This document shows, piece after piece, positions 18,648 through 27,129 of a stretch of 64,000 nt of DNA. Position 1 is the first letter of the stretch, and each line of letters begins with the position of its first letter. The position numbers and the translations under genes are program-made. Location of the stretch: the NCBI RefSeq assembly GCF_013340935.1, contig NZ_WHOS01000012.1, positions 103,076-167,075 on the forward strand, in the 5' to 3' direction. Source of the stretch: Azospirillum melinis (GTDB taxonomy: Bacteria; Pseudomonadota; Alphaproteobacteria; Azospirillales; Azospirillaceae). The notes under the pieces are model-generated. The model saw only the letters and a list, made by a program, of their open reading frames with translations, was not told the DNA's origin and searched no databases.

Positions 18648-20486
18648 ATGTCCGAGACGAAGCCCCCCTTCCCGCCCAACGCTGACGGTTCAGCCTCCGG
18701 TTCAGAACGGCGCCTGCGGTCGCGCGCGTGGTTCGACAACCCCGCCAACCCCGACATGACCGCGCTGTATCTGGAGCGCTACCTGAATTTCGGCCTGACG
18801 CGCGAAGAGCTGCAATCCGGCGCGCCGATCATCGGCATCGCCCAGACCGGGTCCGACCTCAGCCCCTGCAACCGCCACCATCTGGTGCTGGCCGAACGGC
18901 TGCGCGAGGGCATCCGCACCGCCGGCGGCATCGCCATCGAGTTCCCCGTCCACCCGATCCAGGAAACCGGCAAGCGGCCGACCGCCTCCATCGACCGCAA
19001 CCTGGCCTATCTCGGCCTTGTCGAGGTTCTGCACGGCTATCCGCTCGACGGCGTGGTGCTGACCATCGGCTGCGACAAGACCACGCCGGCCTGCCTGATG
19101 GCGGCGGCGACCGTCAACATCCCGGCCATCGCGCTGTCGGTCGGCCCGATGCTGAACGGCTGGTTCCGCGGCGAGCGGACCGGCTCCGGCACCATCGTGT
19201 GGAAGGCGCGCCAGATGATGGCGGCCGGCGAGATCGACTATCAGGGCTTCATCGAGCTGGTGGCCTCCTCGGCCCCCTCGACCGGCTACTGCAACACCAT
19301 GGGCACCGCCTCGACCATGAATTCGCTGGCGGAGGTGCTGGGCATGCAGCTTCCGGGCTCCGCCGCGATCCCCGCCCCCTACCGCGAGCGCCAGCAGGCC
19401 GCCTATGAGACCGGCAAGCGCATCGTCGAGATGGTGCGCCAGGACATCAAGCCGTCCGACATCCTGACCCGCGACGCCTTCCTCAACGCCATCGTCGTCA
19501 ACTCCGCCATCGGCGGCTCGACCAACGCGCCGATCCACATCAACGCCATCGCCAAGCACATCGGCGTGCCGCTGACGGTGGACGACTGGCAGACCCACGG
19601 GCTGGGCGTGCCCCTGCTGGTCAACCTCCAGCCGGCCGGCGAGTATCTGGGCGAGGACTTCCACCGCGCCGGCGGCGTGCCGGCGGTGGTCGGCCAGCTG
19701 ATGACCAAGGGGCTGATCCGCGAGGATGCGCCCAACGTCAACGGCCGCACCATCGGCGAGAACTGCCGCAACACCGAGATCCTCGACACCCGCGTCATCC
19801 ACCCGATCGACGACCCGCTGAAGATCAACGCCGGCTTCGTCGTGCTGCGCGGCACCCTGTTCAACGCCGCCATCATGAAGACCAGCGTGATCTCCGACGA
19901 GTTCCGCGAGCGCTACCTGTCCAATCCCAAGGATCCGGAAGCCTTCGAGGGCAAGGTCGTCGTCTTCGACGGTCCGGAGGACTACCATCACCGCATCGAC
20001 GACCCGTCGCTGGGCATCGACGCCTACACCATCCTGGTCATCCGCGGCGCCGGCCCCATCGGCTATCCCGGTGCGGCGGAGGTGGTGAACATGCGTCCGC
20101 CCGCCGAGCTGATCAAGCAGGGCATCCATTCCCTGCCCTGCATCGGCGACGGCCGCCAGTCCGGCACCTCAGGGTCGCCGTCGATCCTCAACGCCTCGCC
20201 GGAGGCGGCGGCCGGCGGCAATCTCGGCCTTCTGCGCAGCGGCGACCGCGTGCGGATCGACCTGCGCCGCGGCAGCGCCGACATCCTGATCTCCGAAGCG
20301 GAGCTTGCCGACCGCAAGGCCACGCTGGAGGCGGCCGGCGGCTACCCCGCCCCGCCGTCGCAGACGCCGTGGCAGGAAATCCAGCGCGGCATCGTCGACC
20401 AGCTGGACGAGGGCATGGTCCTGAAGCCGGCGGTCAAGTACCAGCGTGTTGCCCAGACGATGGGGATCCCGCGCGACAACCACTGA
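18648..20486 (+). CDS. araC: L-arabonate (sugar-acid) dehydratase, IlvD/Edd family
   Basis: This 612-residue iron-sulfur dehydratase should convert L-arabonate to L-2-keto-3-deoxyarabonate. It has the sugar-acid branch signature [12 protein letters not shown] near the N-terminus, [12 protein letters not shown], a cluster cysteine in [12 protein letters not shown], and [21 protein letters not shown] with another conserved cysteine. The C-terminal domain carries [21 protein letters not shown]. The call of arabonate rather than xylonate or fuconate rests on the presence of all other steps of the L-arabinose pathway in this island. It is about 20-30 residues longer than usual at the N-terminus (a Ser/Pro-rich leader before RRLRS), so the true start could be later; the chosen ATG has only a weak ribosome site. 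Confidence 0.8.
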   Translation: MSETKPPFPPNADGSASGSERRLRSRAWFDNPANPDMTALYLERYLNFGLTREELQSGAPIIGIAQTGSDLSPCNRHHLVLAERLREGIRTAGGIAIEFPVHPIQETGKRPTASIDRNLAYLGLVEVLHGYPLDGVVLTIGCDKTTPACLMAAATVNIPAIALSVGPMLNGWFRGERTGSGTIVWKARQMMAAGEIDYQGFIELVASSAPSTGYCNTMGTASTMNSLAEVLGMQLPGSAAIPAPYRERQQAAYETGKRIVEMVRQDIKPSDILTRDAFLNAIVVNSAIGGSTNAPIHINAIAKHIGVPLTVDDWQTHGLGVPLLVNLQPAGEYLGEDFHRAGGVPAVVGQLMTKGLIREDAPNVNGRTIGENCRNTEILDTRVIHPIDDPLKINAGFVVLRGTLFNAAIMKTSVISDEFRERYLSNPKDPEAFEGKVVVFDGPEDYHHRIDDPSLGIDAYTILVIRGAGPIGYPGAAEVVNMRPPAELIKQGIHSLPCIGDGRQSGTSGSPSILNASPEAAAGGNLGLLRSGDRVRIDLRRGSADILISEAELADRKATLEAAGGYPAPPSQTPWQEIQRGIVDQLDEGMVLKPAVKYQRVAQTMGIPRDNH

Positions 20487-20509
20487 GGCCGAGCCTGTCG
20501 AGCCGCACG

Positions 20510-20539
20510 GCGCCCACCCGCATAGCAGTGGATGGGCGC
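20510..20539. terminator. Possible bidirectional terminator between converging genes
   Basis: GCGCCCA (20510-20516) and TGGGCGC (20533-20539) form a perfect 7-bp stem in the 66-base gap between araC and the converging HxlR gene. The loop is 16 bases and there is no clear T tract, so assignment is tentative. Confidence 0.4.
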
Positions 20540-20552
20540 TGGTGCGCTTCCA

Positions 20553-20978
20553 TCACGTGCCGGACGCGGACCGCTCGGCCTCCGCCGCGTCGAAGGCCTG
20601 ACGGGACCGTTCGATCTCCTGCCAGTTCTCCCTGATCCAGCCGGTGAACCCTTCGAGAGCCGGCAGCATCGTTTTGCCCATCGCCGTCAGCTCATATTCG
20701 ACCCGCGGCGGCACCTCCGCGAAATAGCGGCGCAGAACGAGACCGTCCCGTTCCAGGTTCCGCAAGGTCAGGGTCAGCATGCGCTGCGAGATGTCTGGAA
20801 TCCCGGTCCTGATCTCCGAAAACCGCAACGGCCTGGCGGGATCGAGCGCGAGGATGCTCATCACCAGGATCGTCCATTTGTCGCCCAACCTTGCCAGGAC
20901 GCTGTTCGGCGCGCAGGGCGTGAGGACCGGTCCTCGCTTGGTTTCCTTGTAGGGCCGGCCATGGATCGTCTTTTCCAA
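20553..20978 (-). CDS. HxlR-family transcriptional regulator
   Basis: This 141-residue winged-helix protein matches the HxlR family. The N-terminal cysteine is in LTPCAPNSVLARLGDKWTILVMSILA, followed by RFSEIRTGIPDISQRMLTLTLRNLERDGLVLRR (recognition helix) and the wing PRVEYELTAMGKTML. Many members sense aldehydes or quinones through that cysteine and repress a divergent oxidoreductase. Here the divergent neighbour is an NmrA-like NAD(P)-binding protein, and a perfect 9-base-arm palindrome lies between them, so local repression of that gene and of itself is the likely role. The inducer is unknown. Confidence 0.85.
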   Translation of the reverse strand: MEKTIHGRPYKETKRGPVLTPCAPNSVLARLGDKWTILVMSILALDPARPLRFSEIRTGIPDISQRMLTLTLRNLERDGLVLRRYFAEVPPRVEYELTAMGKTMLPALEGFTGWIRENWQEIERSRQAFDAAEAERSASGT

Positions 20979-21044
20979 CAGTCACCTCCCTGTCACCGAC
21001 TTACAAAATTGTGCCGTCTTGTGCGGTTTTCATAGCGGTGTCAT

Positions 21045-21068
21045 TTCGTAACCCACAATGGTTACGAA
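21045..21068. promoter_or_regulatory. Palindromic operator between HxlR and NmrA-like genes
   Basis: TTCGTAACC and GGTTACGAA are perfect 9-base inverted arms separated by CACAAT. The site ends about ten bases before the ATG at 21078, overlapping the ribosome-binding region and probably the transcription start. Binding of the HxlR dimer here would block the oxidoreductase gene directly. Confidence 0.75.
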
Positions 21069-21077
21069 GAGGAACTC

Positions 21078-22001
21078 ATGATGGCCGACGAAAAGACGGT
21101 GCTGGTGTTCGGCGCCACCGGACAGCAGGGCGGAGCGGTTGCCAAAGCGCTTCTGGCCGAAGGCTGGCTGGTGAGAGCGCTGGTCCGCGACCCCGCCGGC
21201 ACGAAGGCGAAGGCTCTGGCGACCGCCGGCATCGATCTTTGTCCGGGCGACTTTTCCGACCATGCCTCCATCGCCGCGGCGATGTCCGACGTCCATGGGG
21301 TCTTCAGCGTGCAGCCCAGTTCCGGGCAGGGGCCCGTCCACGGCATCACCGACGAGCAGGAACTTCGCTACGGCAAGGCCATCGCCGACCTTTCCGCGGC
21401 CTACGGCGTCCGCCACCTCGTCTACACATCCGTCGCCGCCGCCGGCAAGGGGGTCACCGGCCTCGGCCATTTCGACATGAAGACCGGGATCGAAGAGCAT
21501 GTCCGGAGCCTCGGCATCCGCAGCACCATCGTGCGTCCTGTGACGTTCATGGAAATACTGATGCTGCCGGGCATGGGGCTCGACCATGGAACCTACTCGT
21601 TCCTGATGCGCCCCGATCAGGCGATGCAGTTCATCGCGGTCGACGACATCGGCAGGATCGTCGCGACGATCTTCTCGGGTCCGGACCGCTTCGCCGGCCG
21701 CACCATCGAGATCGCCGGGGACACCGTGACCGGCCGGGGATTGCAGGACGCTTTCAGCCGGGCTGCGGGCAGAACGATCACCTACAACCGCTTTCCCGAC
21801 AGCCTCCTTGCGCAGAACCCGCTCCTCGGCCGGCTCGCCGAACTGGTCGACGACGGCCGCTGCGCGGGCGCCGTCGACATCCCGGCCCTCCGTGAGGAGT
21901 TCGGGAAATTGCTGAGTCTGGAGCAATGGCTTTCCGGTGCCGGCCAGCCGCTGTTCAAATCCGCCCTGGAGGCTTCGGGAGGGACCGTGGCGCTGCGGTA
22001 G
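21078..22001 (+). CDS. NmrA-like NAD(P)-binding oxidoreductase
   Basis: This 307-residue atypical short-chain dehydrogenase has the N-terminal dinucleotide motif VLVFGATGQQGGAVAKALL. The catalytic-loop equivalent is HLVYTSVAAAGKGVTGLGHFDMK, where the usual YxxxK is replaced, as is normal for NmrA/HSCARG proteins. The C-terminal half has IAVDDIGRIVATIFSGPDRFAGRTIEIAGD. Such proteins act as NADPH-responsive sensors or as quinone/ketone reductases. It is divergent from an HxlR regulator with an operator overlapping its start region, so it is probably induced by a reactive compound. Ribosome site GAGGAACTC precedes the start; a second ATG follows immediately. Confidence 0.8.
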   Translation: MMADEKTVLVFGATGQQGGAVAKALLAEGWLVRALVRDPAGTKAKALATAGIDLCPGDFSDHASIAAAMSDVHGVFSVQPSSGQGPVHGITDEQELRYGKAIADLSAAYGVRHLVYTSVAAAGKGVTGLGHFDMKTGIEEHVRSLGIRSTIVRPVTFMEILMLPGMGLDHGTYSFLMRPDQAMQFIAVDDIGRIVATIFSGPDRFAGRTIEIAGDTVTGRGLQDAFSRAAGRTITYNRFPDSLLAQNPLLGRLAELVDDGRCAGAVDIPALREEFGKLLSLEQWLSGAGQPLFKSALEASGGTVALR

Positions 22002-22091
22002 TCGCCACACGGGATACAGTACAGCGTCCGGAACCGTTGTCCCCTCTGCCCTGTCCTACGACAATGTTCGCCTGACGCCGGGAGCTGCCAG

Positions 22092-22478
22092 ATGACCGAG
22101 GCCGATCTTTCCGCCCTTTACCGCCGTTATATCGCCTGCCTGAACGACCGGGATTGGCAAAGCCTGGGGACTTTCGTCCATGAAGAGGTCCAGCACAATG
22201 GACGGAAATTCGGGCTGTCCGGCTATCGTGAGATGTTGGAGGCGGATGTCCGCGCAATCCCCGATCTGACGTTCAACATTGATCTTCTGGTCTCGCAGCC
22301 TCCCCATGTCGCGAGCCGCCTGCTGTTCGACTGCACCCCGAAAGGCCTTCTGTTCGATCTTCCCGTCAACGGCCGGAGGGTTCGGTTCAGCGAGAACGTC
22401 TTCTACCGGTTTCGTGACGGCCGCATCGACAGCGTATGGTCGGTCATCGACAAGGCGGCCGTCGCATCCCAGCTCTAG
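22092..22478 (+). CDS. SnoaL-like ester-cyclase-fold protein
   Basis: This 128-residue protein is of the NTF2-like/SnoaL fold. The pattern LYRRYIACLNDRDWQSLGTFVHEEVQHNGRKFGLSGYREMLEADVRAIPDLTFNIDLLV is typical of the ester-cyclase branch (helix, then curved sheet and pocket), ending with FRDGRIDSVWSVIDKAAV. No catalytic residue can be assigned with confidence. It follows the NmrA-like gene in the same direction after 90 bases with its own GGGAG ribosome site, so it may be part of the same detoxification transcript. Its substrate is unknown. Confidence 0.7.
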   Translation: MTEADLSALYRRYIACLNDRDWQSLGTFVHEEVQHNGRKFGLSGYREMLEADVRAIPDLTFNIDLLVSQPPHVASRLLFDCTPKGLLFDLPVNGRRVRFSENVFYRFRDGRIDSVWSVIDKAAVASQL

Positions 22479-22582
22479 CGGGCTGCGGAGTTTCCGGAGG
22501 GCGGCGCCATCGACCCGACCTGTGGTCCCCCCACGCATCCCAGCAATGCCCCACCATTTCGTGTGACCTTTTGCGACCGCCC

Positions 22583-22612
22583 TTGACGTCCGCATCCCTT
22601 TGCCCACATAAG
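22583..22612 (+). promoter_or_regulatory. Possible sigma-70-type promoter for the RNase J gene
   Basis: TTGACG (22583-22588) and CATAAG (22607-22612) are separated by 18 bases in the 285-base gap upstream of the RNase J gene. The -10 fit is modest. This would give a leader of roughly 145 bases. Nothing else is recognised in this gap. Confidence 0.35.
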
Positions 22613-22763
22613 CCCATACGAAACATTCGGTCCCAGCCGTCCGACGGCCGCCGCACGGCGCCTCCGGCAGGGTTCCTTCCCAACCCGAGATCCGCATCGA
22701 CGAGCGATGCACGCCCGTCCGGCAGCGTCGAATGCCGGCCTAAGTGAGACGTACGACAGAGGC

Positions 22764-24284
22764 ATGACGTTTGATTCAAAGCGGCGCCGGATGGCGCCGA
22801 ACAACCGCGCACGCAACCGCAACCCGCGTCCGCGTGATGACTTCGACGGCTCCCGCCCTCCGGCCACTCCGGTCCATGGCGGCGGCCCCACCGGCCCGGT
22901 TCCGGGCAAGGACGAGATCCTGTTCCTTCCGCTGGGCGGCTGTTCCCGCATCGGCATGAACATGGCGCTTTACGGCCATGCCGGCAAATGGCTGATCGTC
23001 GATGCCGGCGTCGCCTTCGTCGGCGACGAGATGCCCGGCATCGACAGCCTGATGGCCGATCCCGCCTTCATCGAAGAGCGGATGCAGGACGTCGTCGGGC
23101 TGGTGGTGACCCACGCGCACGAGGACCATATCGGCGCGATCCACCATCTGTGGCCGCGCCTGCGCTGCCCGATCTATGCCAGCCCCTTCGCCTCCCACAT
23201 CATCCGGGACCGGCTGAAGGAAAAGGGCGCCCACCGCGCCGCCAAGGTGCAGACCTTCGAGATCGGCGACACGCTGACCATCGGTCCCTTCCGGATCGAG
23301 ACCATCGCCGTCACCCATTCGATCCCCGAACCGATGTCGCTGGCGATCCGCACGGCGGCCGGCACGGTCCTGCACACCGGCGACTGGAAGTTCGATCCCA
23401 ACCCGCTGGTCGGCCGCAGCACCGATTTCGCAGCCCTCAAGCGTCTGGGCGACGAAGGTCTGCTCGCCATGATGTGCGACAGCACCAACGCCGACGTGCC
23501 CGGCTCGACGGGATCGGAGGCCGACGCCCGCGCCGGCCTGATCGGCGCCTTCGCCAACCGCTCGGGCGCCATCGCGGTGACCGGCTTCGCCTCCAACGTC
23601 GCCCGCATGACCGCGGTGGCGGAAGCGGCGGCAGCGGTCGGGCGCAAGGTCGTTCTGGTCGGCCGCTCCATGCTGCGCATGGAAAAGGCGGCGCAGGCCT
23701 GCGGCTACCTCGACCATGTGCCGGACTTCATGGATGTCCGCGAGGCGTCCTGGACACCGCGCGACAACCTCGTGTTCCTGTGCACCGGCAGCCAGGGCGA
23801 GGAACGCGCCGCACTCAGCCGTCTGGCCCGCAACGAGCACCGCGACCTGTGGCTGGAAGAGGGCGACACCGTCATCTTCTCCGCCCGCGCCATCCCCGGC
23901 AACGAGGAGGCGCTGGCCGAAATCCACGAGCATCTGCGCGGCATGGGCGTCGAGATCGTCACCCCGGCCGATGCGCCGGTCCATGTCTCCGGCCATCCGA
24001 AGCGCAACGACCTCGCCCGCATGTACGGGATGGTCCGCCCGCGCTTCGCCGTCCCGGTCCATGGCACCATCGAGCATATGGAAGCCCACGCCCGTCTCGC
24101 CCGCAGCTGCGGTGTCGAACGCGCGCTGGTTCCGGAGGATGGCGACATCCTGCGCATCGCCAAGGAAGGCACCCGCGTCATCGGCCGCATCGAGCCGAAG
24201 CGCCTCGCCAACACCGGGCGGGAGCTGATCGCCTGGGTTCCCGCCGAACTGCCGGCGGAAGAGACGCTCGTCGCGGCGGCCTGA
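22764..24284 (+). CDS. rnj: Ribonuclease J
   Basis: This 506-residue protein is a metallo-beta-lactamase/beta-CASP nuclease that degrades and matures RNA from the 5' end. The zinc motif HAHEDH is at about residues 117-122 (VVTHAHEDHIGAIHH). Further metal ligands are in VTHSIPEP and LHTGDWKFDP, and beta-CASP motifs are in CDSTNA, FLCTGSQGE, VHVSGHPKRNDLARM and FAVPVHGTIEH. The first 45 residues are a basic, proline/arginine-rich extension before the usual start DEILFLPLGGCSRIGMN. ATG 22764 is chosen for the nearby AGAGG; an ATG at 22707 is also open, so the exact start is uncertain. It is a housekeeping gene, apparently monocistronic, with a strong terminator after it. Confidence 0.88.
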   Translation: MTFDSKRRRMAPNNRARNRNPRPRDDFDGSRPPATPVHGGGPTGPVPGKDEILFLPLGGCSRIGMNMALYGHAGKWLIVDAGVAFVGDEMPGIDSLMADPAFIEERMQDVVGLVVTHAHEDHIGAIHHLWPRLRCPIYASPFASHIIRDRLKEKGAHRAAKVQTFEIGDTLTIGPFRIETIAVTHSIPEPMSLAIRTAAGTVLHTGDWKFDPNPLVGRSTDFAALKRLGDEGLLAMMCDSTNADVPGSTGSEADARAGLIGAFANRSGAIAVTGFASNVARMTAVAEAAAAVGRKVVLVGRSMLRMEKAAQACGYLDHVPDFMDVREASWTPRDNLVFLCTGSQGEERAALSRLARNEHRDLWLEEGDTVIFSARAIPGNEEALAEIHEHLRGMGVEIVTPADAPVHVSGHPKRNDLARMYGMVRPRFAVPVHGTIEHMEAHARLARSCGVERALVPEDGDILRIAKEGTRVIGRIEPKRLANTGRELIAWVPAELPAEETLVAAA

Positions 24285-24313
24285 TTGCCGCGGAAGCGCT
24301 GAACGGACAAAAG

Positions 24314-24351
24314 CGAACGGGCCCTGTGGAACACTCCACAGGGCCCGTTCG
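24314..24351. terminator. Strong bidirectional terminator between rnj and cstA
   Basis: A perfect 17-bp inverted repeat (arm 24314-24330, partner 24335-24351) encloses the four-base loop ACAC. The arms begin CGAACGGGCCC. The minus-strand side is followed by CTTTT and the plus side by CATTTCT, so it can stop both converging genes. It lies 29 bases after the RNase J stop and 22 bases beyond the cstA stop. Confidence 0.9.
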
Positions 24352-24373
24352 CATTTCTATGACACCTGAACCG

Positions 24374-26179
24374 TCATTCGGCCGGGGTGGCGACCATCGG
24401 AACCTCGATGGCGCGGGCCTGGAGCAGTTCCTTCCACTTGCGGAAGGCGGCGATCAGGATGATGAAGCCCAGCACCAGCATGATGATCGAGATGCCGGCG
24501 TTGAAGGGGTTGTAGCCCTTGGCGGCCTTGTTCAGATAGACGTTGGCGATCATCCAGTAGCCGGCGACGTTCACCGTGACGAACAGGTAGGCCAGCGGGA
24601 CCAGGCAGGTCAGCATGTAGATCCGCTTCTGGGCCAGCCGCAGGATGATGGTGGCACCGATGATCAGGCCGACCGAGGCCATCAGCTGGTTCGACACGCC
24701 GAACAGGGCCCAGACCGAGTTGATGTCGCCCGACGTCAGCAGATACCCCCAGGCCACGCAGGCGATGACGCTGGCGATGATCGAACCGGGGACCCAGTCC
24801 AACCGCTTCATCGGGGCATAGACGTCGCCCAGCAGGTCCTGGATCAGGTAACGGGCGACGCGGGTGCCGCTGTCCACGGCGGTCAGGATGAACACCGCCT
24901 CGAACATCACGACGAACTGGAAGAAGTAGGAGGCGAGGCTGTTGAACCACGGCACGCGGGTGAAGATTTCGGTCATGCCGACCGCGAGCGTCACCGCACC
25001 GCCGGTCCGGCCGTAGAGGTCGAGGCCGATGTCCTGGCTCAGCCGCGGCAGGTCCACCACGCTCATGCCCAGGGCCTTGAAGGCGGCCGGAGCGGAGTTG
25101 ATGGCGAAGTAATCGGCCGGGTGCAGAGCGGTGGCGGCGATCAGCGCCATGACGCCGACCAGGCATTCCGCCAGCATGCCGCCGAAGGCCACCGGACGGA
25201 TGTCGCTCCACTTGTCGATCAGCTTGGGCGTGGTGCCCGACCCGATGAAGGCATGGAAGCCGGAGATGGCGCCGCAGGCGATGGTGATTGAGATGAAGGG
25301 CCAGACCGGGCCGTTCAGCACCGGGCCGCCGCCATGGATGAAGTCGGTCAGGGCGGGGAAGCGGATTTCCGGGTTGATGAAGACAACGCCGACGACCAGC
25401 GCGCCGAACACGCCGACCTTCATGAAGCTGGACAGGTAGCCGCGCGGGGTCAGCAGCAGCCACACCGGCAGGGCGGTGGCGAAGAAGGCGTAGATGGGCA
25501 GGATGACGGCGACCGTTTCGGCATGCAGCGTCAGCCACTCGCCCAGCAGCGTGCCCTGGATGTAGGGGCCGGCGAAGACCGAGGCGGCGATGGCGGCGAT
25601 GCCGACCTGGGTGGCGCCCTTGGACGAGCCGGTGACCTTCTCGTACAGGCCGAGCGCGATGGCGATGGGGATCGTCATGAACACCGCGAAGGCGCCCCAG
25701 GCGTTGCGTTCCAGCGCATGGACGACGACCATCGACAGGCCGGCCATGGTGATGGTGATGATGAACAGCATCGCCAGACCGGTGCACCAGCCGGCCACCG
25801 GGCCGAGTTCGGCCTTGGCGACTTCGGACAGCGACTGTCCCTTGTGCTTCATCGAGGCGAACAGCACGACGGTGTCATGCACCGCGCCGCCGATGACGCA
25901 GCCGATCAGCAGCCACAGGAAGCTCGGCAGATAGCCGAACTGGGCGGCCAGCACCGGACCGACCAGCGGGCCGGCGGCGGCGATGGCGGCGAAATGCTGG
26001 CCGGCATTCACCCATTTCTTGGTGGGCACATAGTTCTTGCCGTCCGCCAGGATGTGGGACGGGGTGACTTCCGAATCGTCGGCACGGAGAACCTTGCGCA
26101 CGAAGAACACGCCGTAGAAGCGGTAGCAGAGCGCAAGAATGCAGAGTGTCGCGATCACAAATGTTAGGGCGTGATCCAT
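24374..26179 (-). CDS. cstA: Carbon starvation protein A family transporter (pyruvate/peptide uptake)
   Basis: This 601-residue polytopic protein of the CstA/BtsT family has many hydrophobic helices. Conserved segments include YRFYGVFFVRKVL, NYVPTKKWVNAGQHFAAIAAAGPLVGPVLAAQFGYLP, GCVIGGAVHDTVVLFASMKHKGQSL and SGTTPKLIDKWSDIRPVAFGGMLAEC. Family members import pyruvate, and CstA has also been linked to peptides. It is about 100 residues shorter than E. coli CstA, as usual in this branch. Ribosome site AGGAGAG precedes the ATG at 26179. BtsS/BtsR-like genes and a YbdD-like small protein, both functional partners of this family elsewhere, lie within 10 kb, which favours pyruvate as substrate. Regulation by that pair is inferred. 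Confidence 0.88.
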   Translation of the reverse strand: MDHALTFVIATLCILALCYRFYGVFFVRKVLRADDSEVTPSHILADGKNYVPTKKWVNAGQHFAAIAAAGPLVGPVLAAQFGYLPSFLWLLIGCVIGGAVHDTVVLFASMKHKGQSLSEVAKAELGPVAGWCTGLAMLFIITITMAGLSMVVVHALERNAWGAFAVFMTIPIAIALGLYEKVTGSSKGATQVGIAAIAASVFAGPYIQGTLLGEWLTLHAETVAVILPIYAFFATALPVWLLLTPRGYLSSFMKVGVFGALVVGVVFINPEIRFPALTDFIHGGGPVLNGPVWPFISITIACGAISGFHAFIGSGTTPKLIDKWSDIRPVAFGGMLAECLVGVMALIAATALHPADYFAINSAPAAFKALGMSVVDLPRLSQDIGLDLYGRTGGAVTLAVGMTEIFTRVPWFNSLASYFFQFVVMFEAVFILTAVDSGTRVARYLIQDLLGDVYAPMKRLDWVPGSIIASVIACVAWGYLLTSGDINSVWALFGVSNQLMASVGLIIGATIILRLAQKRIYMLTCLVPLAYLFVTVNVAGYWMIANVYLNKAAKGYNPFNAGISIIMLVLGFIILIAAFRKWKELLQARAIEVPMVATPAE

Positions 26180-26272
26180 GACGGCTCTCCTGAAAGGGAT
26201 ATGCCGCCGGTGTAATCCCGCCGCGAAGTGCCGTGTGGTGGAATGCCGCGAGCGGCAGCCGGGACGTGCCGA

Positions 26273-26326
26273 GCGGCAGCCGGCAGGGGGCGAGCGGCGG
26301 CGCCCGAATGTCCCGCCGGCTGCCGC
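26273..26326. repeat. Inverted repeat upstream of cstA / downstream of SDR gene
   Basis: GCGGCAGCCGGC (26273-26284) and GCCGGCTGCCGC (26315-26326) are perfect 12-base arms 30 bases apart. A further direct copy of GAGCGGCAGCCGG begins about 20 bases upstream. It may end the leftward SDR transcript, or be a repeat cluster in the cstA control region. There is no T tract. Confidence 0.5.
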
Positions 26327-26337
26327 CCCGCTTATGC

Positions 26338-27099
26338 TCACTTGCCGCCGGTGACGTCCAGGAAGGTGCCGGTGATGAAGGAGGCTTCGGGGCCAGCCAG
26401 CCACAGGATCGCCCGCGCGACCTCCTCGGGCTGGCCGCCCCGTCCCATCGGGATCGAGTCCTTGACGCGGTCCACCCGCCCCGGCTCCCCGCCGCTGGCA
26501 TGCATGTCGGTGTAGATGTGGCCGGGGCGGATACAGTTGACGCGGATGCCGTCGCGCGCGACCTCCTTGGAGAAGCCGATGGTGAAGGTCTCCAAGGCAC
26601 CCTTGGAGGCGGCATAGTCGACATACTCGTTCGGGCTGCCGAGCCGGGCCGATGCCGACGAGATGTTGACGATCGCGCCGCCCCGCCCGTTGTGGCGATG
26701 CGACATGCGCTTGGCCGCCTGCTGCGCGCAGAGGATCGGGCCGATGGCGTTGACGGCGAAGATGCGCTGCATCCGCTCGAAGCCGAGATCCTCGGTCCGG
26801 CACTGCCGCGCCAGCACCGCGGCGTTGTTGACCAGAACGTCGATCCGGCCGAACTCGCGGTCGATTGCCTCGAACAGTGCGGCGACCTGCGCCGGTTCGG
26901 CACTGTCGGCGCGCACCGCCAAGGCCCGGCGCCCCAGGGCTTCGACATCCGCCACCACGGCATGGGCAGCGGCCTCGTCGGAAACGAAGCTGATCGCGAC
27001 ATCGTAGCCCTGGGCAGCGGCGAGCCTCGCGGTCGCAGCCCCCATGCCACGCCCGCCACCCGTTATCAGGATCAGCGGCGCCTGGGAAACTGTGGTCAT
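26338..27099 (-). CDS. Short-chain dehydrogenase/reductase (SDR)
   Basis: This 253-residue classical SDR has cofactor motif ITGGGRGMGAATARLAA, NNAA (LVNNAAVLARQ), catalytic serine in IVNISSASARLGS and the YxxxK pair in VDYAASKGALETF. The C-terminal substrate region ends FITGTFLDVTGGK. Glucose-dehydrogenase-like and 3-oxoacyl-ACP-reductase-like proteins share this layout, so the substrate cannot be named. Start 27099 has a strong AAGGAGAA site. It lies 30 bases after the MFS gene in the same direction, so the two are probably cotranscribed and controlled by the divergent LysR regulator. Confidence 0.85.
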   Translation of the reverse strand: MTTVSQAPLILITGGGRGMGAATARLAAAQGYDVAISFVSDEAAAHAVVADVEALGRRALAVRADSAEPAQVAALFEAIDREFGRIDVLVNNAAVLARQCRTEDLGFERMQRIFAVNAIGPILCAQQAAKRMSHRHNGRGGAIVNISSASARLGSPNEYVDYAASKGALETFTIGFSKEVARDGIRVNCIRPGHIYTDMHASGGEPGRVDRVKDSIPMGRGGQPEEVARAILWLAGPEASFITGTFLDVTGGK

Positions 27100-27129
27100 C
27101 GAAAGGTTCTCCTTATGGCGGTGGAGCGG

